Positions 24,446 through 33,166 of a DNA stretch of 64,000 nt are shown here, piece by piece. The notes beneath the pieces are model-generated. The model saw nothing but the letters and a program-made list of their open reading frames with translations. It searched no databases and had not been told where the DNA came from. Source of the DNA: Bog-532 sp963833835 (GTDB lineage Bacteria > Actinomycetota > Actinomycetes > Streptosporangiales > Streptosporangiaceae); NCBI GenBank assembly GCA_963833835.1, contig CAWHZI010000016.1, positions 1,054,001 through 1,118,000 on the forward strand, in the 5' to 3' direction. The first letter of the stretch is position 1. Each line of letters begins with the position of its first letter. Position numbers and translations under genes: made by a program.

Positions 24446-24856
24446 GTGGCCCGAGAGAGAACAACCGCCGATGTCGTCTCGGCATCGGTCGCGGGCTACG
24501 AGGCCAGGGTCACCGTTCGCGGCCACGAGCTGACCGTCGATGAGCCGGCCGAAGATGGCGGCAAGGACACGGGCCCGACCCCAACCGAACTCCTGCTGGC
24601 CGCGCTCGCGTCCTGTTACACCCTGGCTCTGCGCTGGGCGGCCAAGCACCGCAGCGTGCCCCTGGGCGACGTCCAGGTCACCGCGAACGGCGAGTACGAC
24701 GGGCTGAAGTTCAGCCATATCCGGCTGGTGGTGCGCGGCGAGCTGCCCGCGGGTGAGGAGGCGGGATTGCTGCGCGACGCCAGCCGCGTCTGTTACGTGT
24801 CGAACACCCTGGCCAGCGCGGTCGATGTGGAGGTGAACTTCGGCGGCCCCGCCTGA
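24446..24856 (+). CDS. OsmC-family protein
   Basis: This 136-residue protein has the two family cysteines, in LLAALASCYTLALRWAAK and DASRVCYVSNTLAS. In Ohr/OsmC these form the thiol couple that reduces organic hydroperoxides. It starts with GTG at 24446 after an AGGAGGT site. A strong hairpin separates it from the amidohydrolase gene, so it may be only partly cotranscribed. Its peroxidatic Cys sits in the usual TPTELLLAALASC context. It may protect the radical SAM and sulfur enzymes of the locus from oxidants; this is inference. Confidence 0.85.
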   Translation: MARERTTADVVSASVAGYEARVTVRGHELTVDEPAEDGGKDTGPTPTELLLAALASCYTLALRWAAKHRSVPLGDVQVTANGEYDGLKFSHIRLVVRGELPAGEEAGLLRDASRVCYVSNTLASAVDVEVNFGGPA

Positions 24857-24908
24857 CGGCAGCACGGGCATCGTGCCTTGCGCTCCGGTCACCACCGTGT
24901 GAAGATGC

Positions 24909-24935
24909 TTGGTGCATTAACAGTTATTGCACTAA
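24909..24935. promoter_or_regulatory. Inverted repeat upstream of the sulfite reductase remnant
   Basis: TTGGTGCA and TTGCACTAA-type arms (one mismatch) flank an AT-rich centre that includes TTAACAGTTA. It lies 37 bp before the truncated reductase start and looks like a repressor site of a sulfur-assimilation promoter. The function is inferred. Confidence 0.4.
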
Positions 24936-24971
24936 CGGATCGCCGGTGATCTGAGCCTGGAGCGTTGTCAC

Positions 24972-26021
24972 GTGAGCTTGCCACGGGTGATCGGTGCCGA
25001 CTGGCAGCCGGCGCATCAGGATGCTGCGCCGGTCTTGCGCATCCGCGCCGCCGACGGCCAGCTCACCACGCGGCAGCTGAGAACGGCCGGGGAGGTGTCC
25101 CGGCGTTACGCGCGGGACTTCGTCGCCGTCACCGGACGGCAACTCCAGCTGTCCTTCATCCGGGCTCAGCAGTTCTCCGAGGCGACCGCGCTGCTGCGAG
25201 CGGCCGGGCTCACCGTGGCCCGCGCTCCCGATGGGGCCGCGCCGGTGTTTGTCGGCAGCCCAGTGGCCGGCATCGCCGCCGACGAGATCATCGACGGCAC
25301 CCCCGCGCTGCGGGAGATCCGCGACCGGCAGGCCGTACGGGCCGGGTTCGGTGCGTTGCCCGCGGCGTTCACGACCACCGTCAGCGGGTCATCCCGGCCG
25401 GACGTTCTGCACGAGGCCAGCGACCTATCGTTCACCGGCGTGCGGCATCCCGATCTGGGGCCGGGCTTCGACGTGCAGGTCGGTGCCGCCCTGCCCAGGG
25501 GCCCGATCCGGGCCGGTCGTCTGGGCGTATTCGTGCCGCTGGGCGAGGTACCCGCCGTCTGGGCTGCAATCGTGAGCGCGTTTCGCGACTTCGGCTACCG
25601 GCGGCTGGGCCGCCGCGAGCACCTGACCCTCCTGACCGCGGAATCCCAGCTCGCGGCGGGCGAGGGCGGTGGCTTCCGCCGGCTGATCGAGGGTGAGTAC
25701 CTGCATCACTCCCTGGCCGACGGCTATGCTCCGCCGGCACCTGCGGGGCCGCGCGACCACATCGGCGTGCACGCCCAGCGCGACGGCCGGTGCTATGTCG
25801 GGGTCACCCCCGGCGCCGGTGGCGCGCTCCTGGTCGCACTGGCCGACCTGGCCGAGGCGCACGGCAGCACCCGCGTCCGCATCACCCCGTATCAGAAGCT
25901 GATCGTTCTCGACATCCCGCCGGGCCGGGTGGAGTCGTTCTGCGGCAGCCTCGAACGGATCGGGCTCACCGCCCGGCCGGGGCTGTCTCACCGGCGATCG
26001 ACCGGGTGGTGGCGATCCTGA
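24972..26021 (+). pseudogene. Nitrite/sulfite reductase, truncated before the Fe-S/siroheme cysteines
   Basis: The 349-residue frame matches the N-terminal 60% of actinobacterial ferredoxin-sulfite/nitrite reductases (GVHAQRDGRCYVGVTPGAGG, VRITPYQKLIVLDIPPGRVE). In full-length enzymes the segment after GL.ARP continues into MACTGIEFCKLA, with the cysteines that carry the 4Fe-4S cluster and siroheme. Here the frame changes to GLSHRRSTGWWRS and stops, 3 bp before the end of the converging LuxR gene. All four ligand cysteines are missing, so activity is not expected. The break at the neighbouring gene boundary suggests a deletion. Confidence 0.8.
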
Positions 26022-26024
26022 CCG

Positions 26025-28811
26025 CTAACCGCGAGGTTCGGATCCGGGCACGTCGCGGAGCTGGTGACGATCGGTGATCCCCAGCTTGGGGAAGGACCGG
26101 TACAGGTGGGATCCGACCGTGCGCGGTGAGAGCGACAGCCGGTCGCCGATCTCGCGGTTGGTCAGGCCGTCGCGGGCCAGGCGGACGATCTGGCGCTGCT
26201 GCGGGGTCAGCTCCATGAGCGCGTCGAACCCGCCGGGCGCGCCGGTGACGACGACCCCGCTCGCCCTGAGCTCGGCCTCGGTGCGCTGGGCCAGCGACCG
26301 GGCCCCCAGCCGCCGGAAGGTCTCCAGCGCGTTGGCCAGTTCCGGCTTGGCTTCGTTGATCCGGCGCCGTCGCCGCAGCCATTCGGCGTAGTCGAGGCGG
26401 AGCTGGGCCCGCTCGAACGGCCACTGCTCTCCGGCGGGGTCGCGGAGCGCCCCGGCGAAGTGGGCCCCGGCTTCGGCCGGGTCGGCCAGGATGCCGCAGG
26501 CCCGGGCGATGAGCTGCTCCAGCCGGGGCGACGGTGTTCCGGCCAGGTGGCCGAGCGCCGCGGTCAGGATGACCCGACCTTCGCGCCGCCGGTCTGCCCG
26601 CACCGCGGCGGTGGCCAGATCGGCCACCCCCAGGTAGGAGAAGATGTTGTGCACCGGCGCGCCCTCTTCGGAGAACAGCCGGCGGAGCAGGGTGAACGCC
26701 AGCAGGTGGTCGCCCTCGGCCAGGGCCGCGACCCCGAGCGCCCGCCAGCCCCGCGCCGCGATCAGCCCGTTTTCCACCGGGTCGACCCCGGCCAGCGCCC
26801 GGTCCGCGTGGGTGCGGGCGGCCCGTCCGTCCGCCCGCAGGGCCAGGACGGTGGCCGTGATCACGTCCGCGGTGGCGGCCACGATGCCCATCTGGTTGGC
26901 CTCGGCCCAGTCCGCCGCCTCCGCCGCGGCTTCGAGCGCCTGATCCCAGCGTCCGGTGTCGACGTAGAGCCAGCCGAGCGCGGTCAGGCCGCCGCCGCTG
27001 GTGCCCTGCGTGCCAGGGGCCCGCAGCTGGTACATGGCGTCCTGCAGCAACCGGATCCCCAGGCCGGATTCATCCAGCAGCCAGGCCGCGGAGCCGATCC
27101 GCCACTTCGCCGATTCCGCCAGCGGCGAGCCGGCCGTCCGCCGCACGTAGGCGACGAGCTCGCCTCGGCTGCCGAACGGGTCGGTGCAGGCTCGTATCCA
27201 GGCCTTCTGCGGCCGAGCATCACCCGACGGCCCAGCATCACCCGACGGCCCAGCATCACCCGACGCCTCCATCCGCACCCGGAGGCGGTCGACGGCCTCA
27301 CGGCCGGTGGCCGCGCCCGACTGGTACGCGACGGTGGCCGCGTCCGCCAGGGCTTCCCAGCCCAGGGCCGGGAAATCGCGGGCCGCTTCTTCGGCCACGG
27401 AGATGAGCGCCGGGAGCGCGGCCGACCGGCGGCCCGAATAGGCCAGCGCCCAGCCGGCGTTGCTCCGGGCCAGCAGCCGCAGTTCAGGGTCGGCCGTCAC
27501 CTCCAGCGCCCGGGTCGCGAGATCGGCCACCCAGGCCGCCTGGCCAGTGGATACGGCGGCGGAGGCGGCCGAGACCAGCCGGCGCGCCCGGTCGGATGGG
27601 TCCGGGCTGAGTTCCGCGGCGCGCTCCATCGCCAGCGCGGCGGCGGTCACGCCACCCCGGCGCCGCGCCTGGCCCGCCGTGGTCTCCAGCCGCGAGGCCA
27701 GCTCCTCGTCGGGATGCAGCGTCGCCGCGGCCAGGTGCCAGGCCTGCCGGTCGGGCTGGTCCCGCAGGGCCGCGGCCAGCTGCCGGTGCGCCGCGGCGCG
27801 CTGGGCGAAGGGCGCGCCGTGGTAGATCGCAGACCGGACCAGGGGGTGCGAAAACCGCAGGCCGGTCCGGCCCATGGTGACCAGTCCGACCTGCTCGGCC
27901 GGCGCCAGCGTCTGCGGGTCGGGCCCGCCAGCGCCTGCCGTCCTGAGGTCGGGGCCGTCGGCCACCGCGGCCACGAGCAGCGCGGCCCTCGTCGGCTCCG
28001 GCAGCGCGGTGAGGCGGGCGGTGATGACGGCCAGCAGCCGGTCACCGGGGGGCAGCGGCTCGGCCGCCCAGCGGCGGCTGGCGGCGGGATCGCTGGCGAT
28101 CACCTTGGCCAGCTCGATCAGGGCCATCGGGTTGCCGGCCGCCTGGGCCAGCACCTGGGCCCGGGCGGCCCCGCGCGGCGGCTGGGGCTGCCGGTCGAGC
28201 AGCAGGCCGGCGTCCGCCGCGGACAGCGCCGCGAGCGGCAGTTCGGTGAAGCCCCGGTCGAAGCCAGCCGGCGGGACGTGTCCCCGGGCCGCCAGCAGCA
28301 GGACGACCCGTTCGGTCTCCAGGCGGCTGCCGGCGAAGGCCAGGATGTCCAGTGTGCTGCGGTCGAGCCAGTGGGCGTCGTCGACGATGACCAGCACCGG
28401 GGCCGCTTCCGAGCTGTCCGACAGCAGGGTCAGGGTGGCCAGCCCGGTGCCGAGCAGGTCAGCCGCCGCGGGTTCCTCGGCCAGGCCGAGCGCCCCGAGC
28501 AGGGCCCGGGCCTGCCGCCGCTCGAGGTCCGCCGCCGCTCCGAGTACGGGAGACAGCAGCCGGTGCAGCCCGGCGAAGGCGATGTTCGTCTCCGACTCCC
28601 GGCCGGTGGCCCACAGCACCCGCATGCCCGCGGCCCGGGCCTCCTGTGCCGCGCTGGCCAGCAGCGTGCTCTTGCCGATACCCGCCTCGCCCAGCAGCAC
28701 GAGCACCTGGCCCTGCACCGGGACACGGTCGATGAGGGTCCTGAGCCGGGCGAGCTGGTTTTGGCGGCCCACGACCCCGGTGCTCACGACGTCGGGGCCT
28801 ACGGCGGTCAC
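26025..28811 (-). CDS. LAL-type LuxR-family transcriptional regulator
   Basis: This 928-residue regulator has an N-terminal AAA/STAND ATPase with Walker A in LLGEAGIGKSTLLASAA and Walker B in VLVIVDDAHWLDRSTLD. A long helical TPR-like middle and a C-terminal LuxR helix-turn-helix (LTPQQRQIVRLARDGLTNRE, IGDRLSLSPRTVGSHLYR) follow. The frame is open further upstream, but GTG 28811 gives the usual LAL start (TAVGPDVVSTGVVGRQNQL). The divergent SDR-hydrolase genes 74 bp away are likely targets. An 18-bp direct repeat inside the gene encodes GDAGPS units in the middle region. Confidence 0.9.
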   Translation of the reverse strand: MTAVGPDVVSTGVVGRQNQLARLRTLIDRVPVQGQVLVLLGEAGIGKSTLLASAAQEARAAGMRVLWATGRESETNIAFAGLHRLLSPVLGAAADLERRQARALLGALGLAEEPAAADLLGTGLATLTLLSDSSEAAPVLVIVDDAHWLDRSTLDILAFAGSRLETERVVLLLAARGHVPPAGFDRGFTELPLAALSAADAGLLLDRQPQPPRGAARAQVLAQAAGNPMALIELAKVIASDPAASRRWAAEPLPPGDRLLAVITARLTALPEPTRAALLVAAVADGPDLRTAGAGGPDPQTLAPAEQVGLVTMGRTGLRFSHPLVRSAIYHGAPFAQRAAAHRQLAAALRDQPDRQAWHLAAATLHPDEELASRLETTAGQARRRGGVTAAALAMERAAELSPDPSDRARRLVSAASAAVSTGQAAWVADLATRALEVTADPELRLLARSNAGWALAYSGRRSAALPALISVAEEAARDFPALGWEALADAATVAYQSGAATGREAVDRLRVRMEASGDAGPSGDAGPSGDARPQKAWIRACTDPFGSRGELVAYVRRTAGSPLAESAKWRIGSAAWLLDESGLGIRLLQDAMYQLRAPGTQGTSGGGLTALGWLYVDTGRWDQALEAAAEAADWAEANQMGIVAATADVITATVLALRADGRAARTHADRALAGVDPVENGLIAARGWRALGVAALAEGDHLLAFTLLRRLFSEEGAPVHNIFSYLGVADLATAAVRADRRREGRVILTAALGHLAGTPSPRLEQLIARACGILADPAEAGAHFAGALRDPAGEQWPFERAQLRLDYAEWLRRRRRINEAKPELANALETFRRLGARSLAQRTEAELRASGVVVTGAPGGFDALMELTPQQRQIVRLARDGLTNREIGDRLSLSPRTVGSHLYRSFPKLGITDRHQLRDVPGSEPRG
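27216..27265. repeat. 18-bp tandem repeat inside the LAL regulator gene
   Basis: The unit AGCATCACCCGACGGCCC occurs twice in full, followed by a third partial copy. On the coding (minus) strand it encodes repeated GDAGPS. The unit length is a multiple of three, so copy changes keep the frame. Confidence 0.9.
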
Positions 28812-28884
28812 GTGGTCCAGTGTCCCAGATGTGCAGTCACGCGTCGGATACCCGGACCGGGCCTGGTCCTGAACAATCGGCCCC

Positions 28885-29628
28885 ATGACAGCTGAACAGC
28901 GAGACCTCGAAGGCCTGAGCGTGCTGGTCACCGGCGCGACCTCCGGCATCGGCCAGGCCGCGGCCAGGCAACTGGCCCGGCACGGCGCCGAGGTCATCGT
29001 GCACGGGCGCGACGCCGGCCGGGGCGGGGCCGTGGTCGACGCCATCACCGCCGAGGGCGGGAAGGCCCGCTTCGCCGCGGCCGACCTCAGCGATCCCGCC
29101 GGGGCCGGGGTCGACGACCTGATCCAGCAGGCCGGCCCGGTCGATGTGCTGGTCAACAACGCCGGGGCCTCCTGGTTCGGGCCCACGCCGGAAATCGACG
29201 TGGCCACCTTCGCCCGGCTCTTCGTGGCCAACGTCCAGGCGCCCTATTTTCTGGTCGCCGCGCTGGCCCCGCAGATGGCCGCGCGGGGGAGTGGCGTCAT
29301 CATCAACGTCGGCAGCATGGCCGGCGAGGTCGGCATGCCCGGCGGGGCCGCCTACGGTGCCACGAAGGCCGCGCTGGACTCGATGACCCGCTCCTGGGCC
29401 GCCGAGTACAGCCTGGCCGGTGTCCGCATCAACACCGTGGCTTCGGGCCCGGTTTACACCGCCATCCAGCCCGCGGAGGTCACCCAGGGGGTCGGCGACA
29501 CCACCATCATGAAGCGGGCCGCCCAGCCCGACGAGATCGCCAACGTGATCGTCTTCCTGGCCTCGCCGAAGGCCAGCTATATCACCGGCGCCGTCATCGC
29601 CGCCGACGGCGGCCGCTCCGCCATCTGA
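28885..29628 (+). CDS. Short-chain dehydrogenase/reductase
   Basis: This 247-residue classical SDR has TGATSGIGQAAARQLARHG (dinucleotide site), VDVLVNNAGASWFG, the catalytic Ser in INVGSMAGEV, YGATKAALDSM (Tyr-X3-Lys) and the usual C-terminal PDEIANVIVFLASPKAS segment ending in GGRSAI. It starts at ATG 28885, divergent from the LAL regulator. Twenty-four bases after its stop comes an alpha/beta hydrolase, so the two probably form an operon under LAL or HxlR control. The substrate is unknown. Confidence 0.9.
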   Translation: MTAEQRDLEGLSVLVTGATSGIGQAAARQLARHGAEVIVHGRDAGRGGAVVDAITAEGGKARFAAADLSDPAGAGVDDLIQQAGPVDVLVNNAGASWFGPTPEIDVATFARLFVANVQAPYFLVAALAPQMAARGSGVIINVGSMAGEVGMPGGAAYGATKAALDSMTRSWAAEYSLAGVRINTVASGPVYTAIQPAEVTQGVGDTTIMKRAAQPDEIANVIVFLASPKASYITGAVIAADGGRSAI

Positions 29629-29652
29629 ACCGGGACGAGGACCAGACCCGCC

Positions 29653-30504
29653 ATGCCCCCCGCGCTCGCCATCACCGCGCCCACCCAGTTCCTCGAGGCC
29701 GGCGGCATTCGTTTCGCTTACCGCCGCTTCGGGACCCCGGCCGCCACCCCGCTGGTCTTCACCCAGCACTTCATGGGCAACCTCGACAACTTCGATCCCG
29801 CCATCACCGACGCGCTGGCCCCGGGACGCGAGGTCATCCTGTTCGACAACGCCGGCGTCGGCCGCAGTACCGGCACCGCCCCCAGCACCATCGACGGCAT
29901 GGCCGCCGACGCTCTTCGCTTCATCGACGGCCTCGGCCTGACGGCCGTCGACCTGCTCGGGCACTCCATGGGCGGTGAGACCGCGCAGCTGATTGCGCTC
30001 AACCGTCCCGACCTGGTCCGCAGGCTCGTCCTCGTGGGCACCGGCCCGCGCGGGGGTTTCTCCATCGCCCGGCAGCCCGCTTCTACCGCCCCTCTCTTCG
30101 GTAAGCGGGACGAACTCGGCGACGACATGTGGCTGCCGATCCTGTTCTCCCCGTCGAAAGAAAGCCAGGCGGCCGGCCGCGCCTTCGTCGCCCGCATCCA
30201 GGCCCGCAGCGAAGACCGGGACATCCCCGTCAGCGCCGAGACCATCGCCGCCTACCGCGCCGCCGCGCAGGGATGGGGCTCGGCACCCCTGGACGACCTG
30301 GCCTACCTCAGCCGCATCGCCCAGCCGGCCCTCGTCGTCAACGGCAGCAACGACGTCGTCATCCCCACCATCAACTCCTACCACCTGTACCAGCACCTGC
30401 CCGACGCCGAGCTGTGGCTGCTGCCCGACTCCGGCCACGGTGCCCACTTCCAGTACCCCGCGCTTTTCGCCCGCCAGGTCATCGACTTCCTCGACGTCGG
30501 CTAG
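29653..30504 (+). CDS. Alpha/beta hydrolase
   Basis: This 283-residue protein has a nucleophile elbow (LLGHSMGGETAQLIALN, Ser), a late acid in VVNGSNDVVIPTIN and the final His in LPDSGHGAHFQYPALF. The oxyanion region is in LVFTQHFMGNLDNFDP. Related sequences include haloperoxidase-like and epoxide hydrolase-like enzymes; this one lacks the features that would assign it to one of them. It follows the SDR closely, and its stop falls within the inverted repeat that precedes the HxlR regulator gene. Confidence 0.87.
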   Translation: MPPALAITAPTQFLEAGGIRFAYRRFGTPAATPLVFTQHFMGNLDNFDPAITDALAPGREVILFDNAGVGRSTGTAPSTIDGMAADALRFIDGLGLTAVDLLGHSMGGETAQLIALNRPDLVRRLVLVGTGPRGGFSIARQPASTAPLFGKRDELGDDMWLPILFSPSKESQAAGRAFVARIQARSEDRDIPVSAETIAAYRAAAQGWGSAPLDDLAYLSRIAQPALVVNGSNDVVIPTINSYHLYQHLPDAELWLLPDSGHGAHFQYPALFARQVIDFLDVG

Positions 30505-30534
30505 GCTGACTTGTTATTTACATAGTCAGGCTAG
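30501..30534. promoter_or_regulatory. Inverted repeat operator upstream of the HxlR gene
   Basis: The arms CTAGGCTGACT and AGTCAGGCTAG (one mismatch) flank an AT-rich 12-base spacer (TGTTATTTACAT). It ends 10 bases before the HxlR start and overlaps the end of the hydrolase gene. It is a likely autoregulatory HxlR site. Confidence 0.6.
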
Positions 30535-30543
30535 GATGGGCTC

Positions 30544-31092
30544 ATGGCAGCGACACAGTCCGTCGAGGACGAGGTGATCACCCCCACGGGCCGCCTGGCC
30601 GGCCGCGCTACGGCGGCCGGCGAAGGCTGGTGCCCGATCGAGCGGGCGCTGGAACGGGTCGGCACCCGATCGGCGATGATCCTGCTGCGCGAGGTCTTCT
30701 ACGGCGGGCGGCGTTTCGATGACCTGGCCCGGAGCACCGGGCTGAGCGACGCGGTGGCGGCCAAGCGGCTCAAGCAGCTGGTCCAGGACGGGCTGCTGGC
30801 TCAGCAGCCCTACCGGGAGCCGGGCGCGCGGACCCGGTATGAATACGTGCTGACCGACCGGAGCCGGGAGCTGTTCGCGCTGCTCGTCGCGCTGGCCGAC
30901 TGGGGCCTGCAGTTCGACTCCGGCCACGGCTCCGGCCACGGCGCTGGCCACGGCTCCGATTACGGCAGCGTCGAGTTCGTGCACGCCGGCTGCGGCGCCC
31001 GGCTCACCGTCGCCGTGCGCTGCGAGGCCGGCCACGACGTGGCGCCCGGCCAGGCCGAAGCCCAGGTGACCACTGCGTCCAGCGCGCCGTGA
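30544..31092 (+). CDS. HxlR-family transcriptional regulator
   Basis: This 182-residue winged-helix protein has CPIERALERVGTRSAMILLR (the Cys-X-P region of HxlR proteins), RFDDLARSTGLSDAVAAKRL and YEYVLTDRSRELFALLVALADW. The conserved N-terminal Cys in GWCPIERAL can act as a redox or electrophile sensor in this family. A His/Gly-rich insert (SGHGSGHGAGHG) encoded by a 12-bp repeat precedes the C-terminal C..C segment (HAGCGA, RCEAGH). It probably controls the SDR-hydrolase genes just upstream and itself through the inverted repeat. Confidence 0.85.
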   Translation: MAATQSVEDEVITPTGRLAGRATAAGEGWCPIERALERVGTRSAMILLREVFYGGRRFDDLARSTGLSDAVAAKRLKQLVQDGLLAQQPYREPGARTRYEYVLTDRSRELFALLVALADWGLQFDSGHGSGHGAGHGSDYGSVEFVHAGCGARLTVAVRCEAGHDVAPGQAEAQVTTASSAP

Positions 31093-31162
31093 CCCCGGCC
31101 TGACCGGCGCTCCGCAACACCTGCTTTCCGGCCGGCGTCCAGGTTGTGCGATGCTCTGACGG

Positions 31163-32065
31163 ATGGCTCCGAACCCCGTCCGGCCCCCCCGGCTGCTCGC
31201 GCTCAGCGACCTGCACGTGGGCTACCGGGAAAACCGGGCCATCGTCGAGAACCTGCGTTCCGAATCGGGGGACGACTGGCTGATCGTGGCCGGTGACGTC
31301 GGGGAACTGTTCGCGGACATCGAATGGGCTCTCGGCCTGCTGCGTGACCGGTTCGCGCAGGTGATCTGGGTCCCCGGCAACCATGAGCTGTGGACCCACG
31401 GCCGGGAAACGGTCCCGTGGCGCGGAGAAGAGCGCTACCGGCACCTGGTCGAGCTGGGCCAGCGTCTCGGCGTGATCACGCCCGAGGACCCTTATCCGGT
31501 CTGGACCGGCCCGGGCGGCCCGGCCACGATCGCGCCGATGTTCCTCCTGTACGACTACTCGTGGCTGCCCGAGAACGCGCCGACCAGGGAAGGAGCGCTC
31601 GCCTACGCCTACCAGACCGGCGTGGTCTGCAGCGACGAGAGGGTCCTGTACCCCGATCCCTACGAGAGCCGTGAGGCGTGGTGCTGGGCCCGGGTCGAAG
31701 CGACCGAACGGCGCCTGGCCGGGCTCGATCCCGGCCTCCCCGCGGTGCTGGTCAACCACTGGCCGCTGGTCCGGGAACCGACCCAGATCCTGCGTTACCC
31801 GCAGTTCGCCCAGTGGTGCGGGACCGATCGCACCGCCGGCTGGCCCACCAGGTTCAACGCCGTCGCGGTGGTCTACGGTCACCTCCATATTCCCCGCACC
31901 ACCTGGTACGACGGGGTCCGGTTCGAGGAGGTCTCCGTCGGCTACCCGCGGGAGTGGCGCCGGCGGCCGCAGCGTCCCGGCATCCCGGATCAGCCCGGCA
32001 TCCCGCGCCAGATCCTGCCGGTGCCGGACACCCCCGAGCCGAGCCCCGACGGCGTGTTCCGGTGA
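31163..32065 (+). CDS. Metallophosphoesterase
   Basis: This 300-residue calcineurin-like phosphoesterase has LALSDLHVGYREN (Asp-X-His), LIVAGDVGELF (GDxxE-type), IWVPGNHELWTHG (GNHE), LVNHWPLVR and VYGHLHIPRTTWYDG (GHxH). These are the complete two-metal ligand set. It overlaps the phosphopantetheinyl transferase start as GTGA, an arrangement common in actinomycetes. A role in phosphodiester hydrolysis is likely, though the physiological substrate is unknown. The C-terminal tail repeats short PGIP units. Confidence 0.88.
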   Translation: MAPNPVRPPRLLALSDLHVGYRENRAIVENLRSESGDDWLIVAGDVGELFADIEWALGLLRDRFAQVIWVPGNHELWTHGRETVPWRGEERYRHLVELGQRLGVITPEDPYPVWTGPGGPATIAPMFLLYDYSWLPENAPTREGALAYAYQTGVVCSDERVLYPDPYESREAWCWARVEATERRLAGLDPGLPAVLVNHWPLVREPTQILRYPQFAQWCGTDRTAGWPTRFNAVAVVYGHLHIPRTTWYDGVRFEEVSVGYPREWRRRPQRPGIPDQPGIPRQILPVPDTPEPSPDGVFR

Positions 32066-32724
32066 TCGAGACCATTTTGCCAGCGCAAGCGGCCACGGCC
32101 GAGGCCTTCGGGGATCCGCCCGGCCTGACCCTGTTCCCCGAGGAAGAGGCGGTCATCGCCAAGGCCGTCGGCAAGCGGCGCCGCGAGTTCACCACCACCC
32201 GGGCCTGTGCCCGGACCGCCCTGGCCCGGCTGGGTCTGCCGCCCGTTCCGATCGTGCCGGGGCCGCGGGGTGCTCCGCAGTGGCCGGCTGGCGTGGTCGG
32301 CAGCATGACGCACTGCGCCGGGTACCGGGCCTGCGCCGTGGCCCGCGACCGGGACCTGCTCACCATCGGCCTGGACGCGGAGCCGCACGGCCAGCTCCCC
32401 GAGGGCGTGCTGGGGGCGGTGTCGCTGGAGGAGGAGCGCGAGCGGCTGGCGACCCTGGCCGCCACCGTGCCCGGCACGCACTGGGACCGGATGCTGTTCA
32501 GCGCCAAGGAATCCGTCTATAAAGCGTGGTTCCCGCTGACGCAGCGCTGGCTCGGCTTCGCGGACGCGTCGGTCACCATCGATCCGGATCGCGGCACGTT
32601 CACCGCCCGGTTGCTGGTCGACGGGCCCGAACTCGAGGATGGGCCGCTCACCGGCTTCACCGGACGCTGGCTGGTTGATGCTGACCTGATCATCACGGCC
32701 ATCGCCGTGCCTCGTACGTCATGA
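32062..32724 (+). CDS. 4'-phosphopantetheinyl transferase (Sfp/EntD type)
   Basis: This 220-residue protein has the three Sfp-type motifs: GSMTHCAGYRACAVA, TIGLDAEPHG (Mg ligands) and MLFSAKESVYKAWFPL (the WxxKExxxK-like helix). It transfers phosphopantetheine from CoA to carrier-protein serines for fatty acid, polyketide or peptide synthesis. The GTG at 32062 overlaps the phosphoesterase stop, so the genes are coupled. No polyketide or peptide synthetase genes are in the window, so it probably serves carriers elsewhere in the genome. Confidence 0.9.
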   Translation: MIETILPAQAATAEAFGDPPGLTLFPEEEAVIAKAVGKRRREFTTTRACARTALARLGLPPVPIVPGPRGAPQWPAGVVGSMTHCAGYRACAVARDRDLLTIGLDAEPHGQLPEGVLGAVSLEEERERLATLAATVPGTHWDRMLFSAKESVYKAWFPLTQRWLGFADASVTIDPDRGTFTARLLVDGPELEDGPLTGFTGRWLVDADLIITAIAVPRTS

Positions 32725-32728
32725 CAGG

Positions 32729-32801
32729 TGCGCCGCCAGGGACTTGAACCCCGAACCCGCAGATTAAGAGTCTGCTGCTCTGCCAATTGAGCTAGCGGCG
32801 C
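32729..32801 (-). tRNA. tRNA-Lys (anticodon CTT)
   Basis: The reverse strand folds into a 73-base cloverleaf. The acceptor stem is GCGCCGC/GCGGCGC, the D arm is GCTCAATTGGCAGAGC, the anticodon stem GCAGA/TCTGC encloses the loop CTCTTAA (anticodon CTT), and the T loop is TTCAAGT. The discriminator base is A. CCA is not encoded. It lies just after the phosphopantetheinyl transferase gene on the opposite strand. Confidence 0.97.
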
Positions 32802-33166
32802 CTGGAACCTGGCCAATGGTAGCAAGGCGCCGCCCGCTGCGCGAATCGCCGTAGGCCCGTGCCCCGCCGTCAGTGGTCCCGGTCCTCTTTTGTTTTAACA
32901 AGGTCTTCACTCCCAGACAAGAACCCACAGCTCCTTACTCTGTGTCCAGACACCGTCACGTCTTGAGTAGCCTGGTCCCGGGTCGGCCTGCGTATCGGGG
33001 CGAAAACACCACGAATCGCACAATTATAAACAGACTCAGTTAATCACGAGTAAAGTTCAGGTCAAGACACGCCATCCGAGCATTGCGGAATGGGTGAAAC
33101 CGCGCTGGGATGAGACCTGAGCGGTGGTGCGTCGGCTGTCGGCGCCCCGTGCCGATGAGGAGCACC
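32802..33166. other. Intergenic region before the first sedolisin gene
   Basis: This 365-bp region is less GC-rich than its surroundings (TTATAAACAGACTCAGTTAAT near 33020-33045). It should hold the tRNA promoter on the minus strand and the sedolisin promoter on the plus strand. An ATG at 33110 is in frame with the sedolisin, but a better-placed start with a GAGGAG site lies at 33167. I see no other gene. Confidence 0.5.

Noticed and set aside
26460..28895. Plus-strand open frame of 811 codons opposite the LAL regulator
   Set aside because: The minus-strand frame has Walker motifs and a LuxR domain; this one has only low-complexity sequence.
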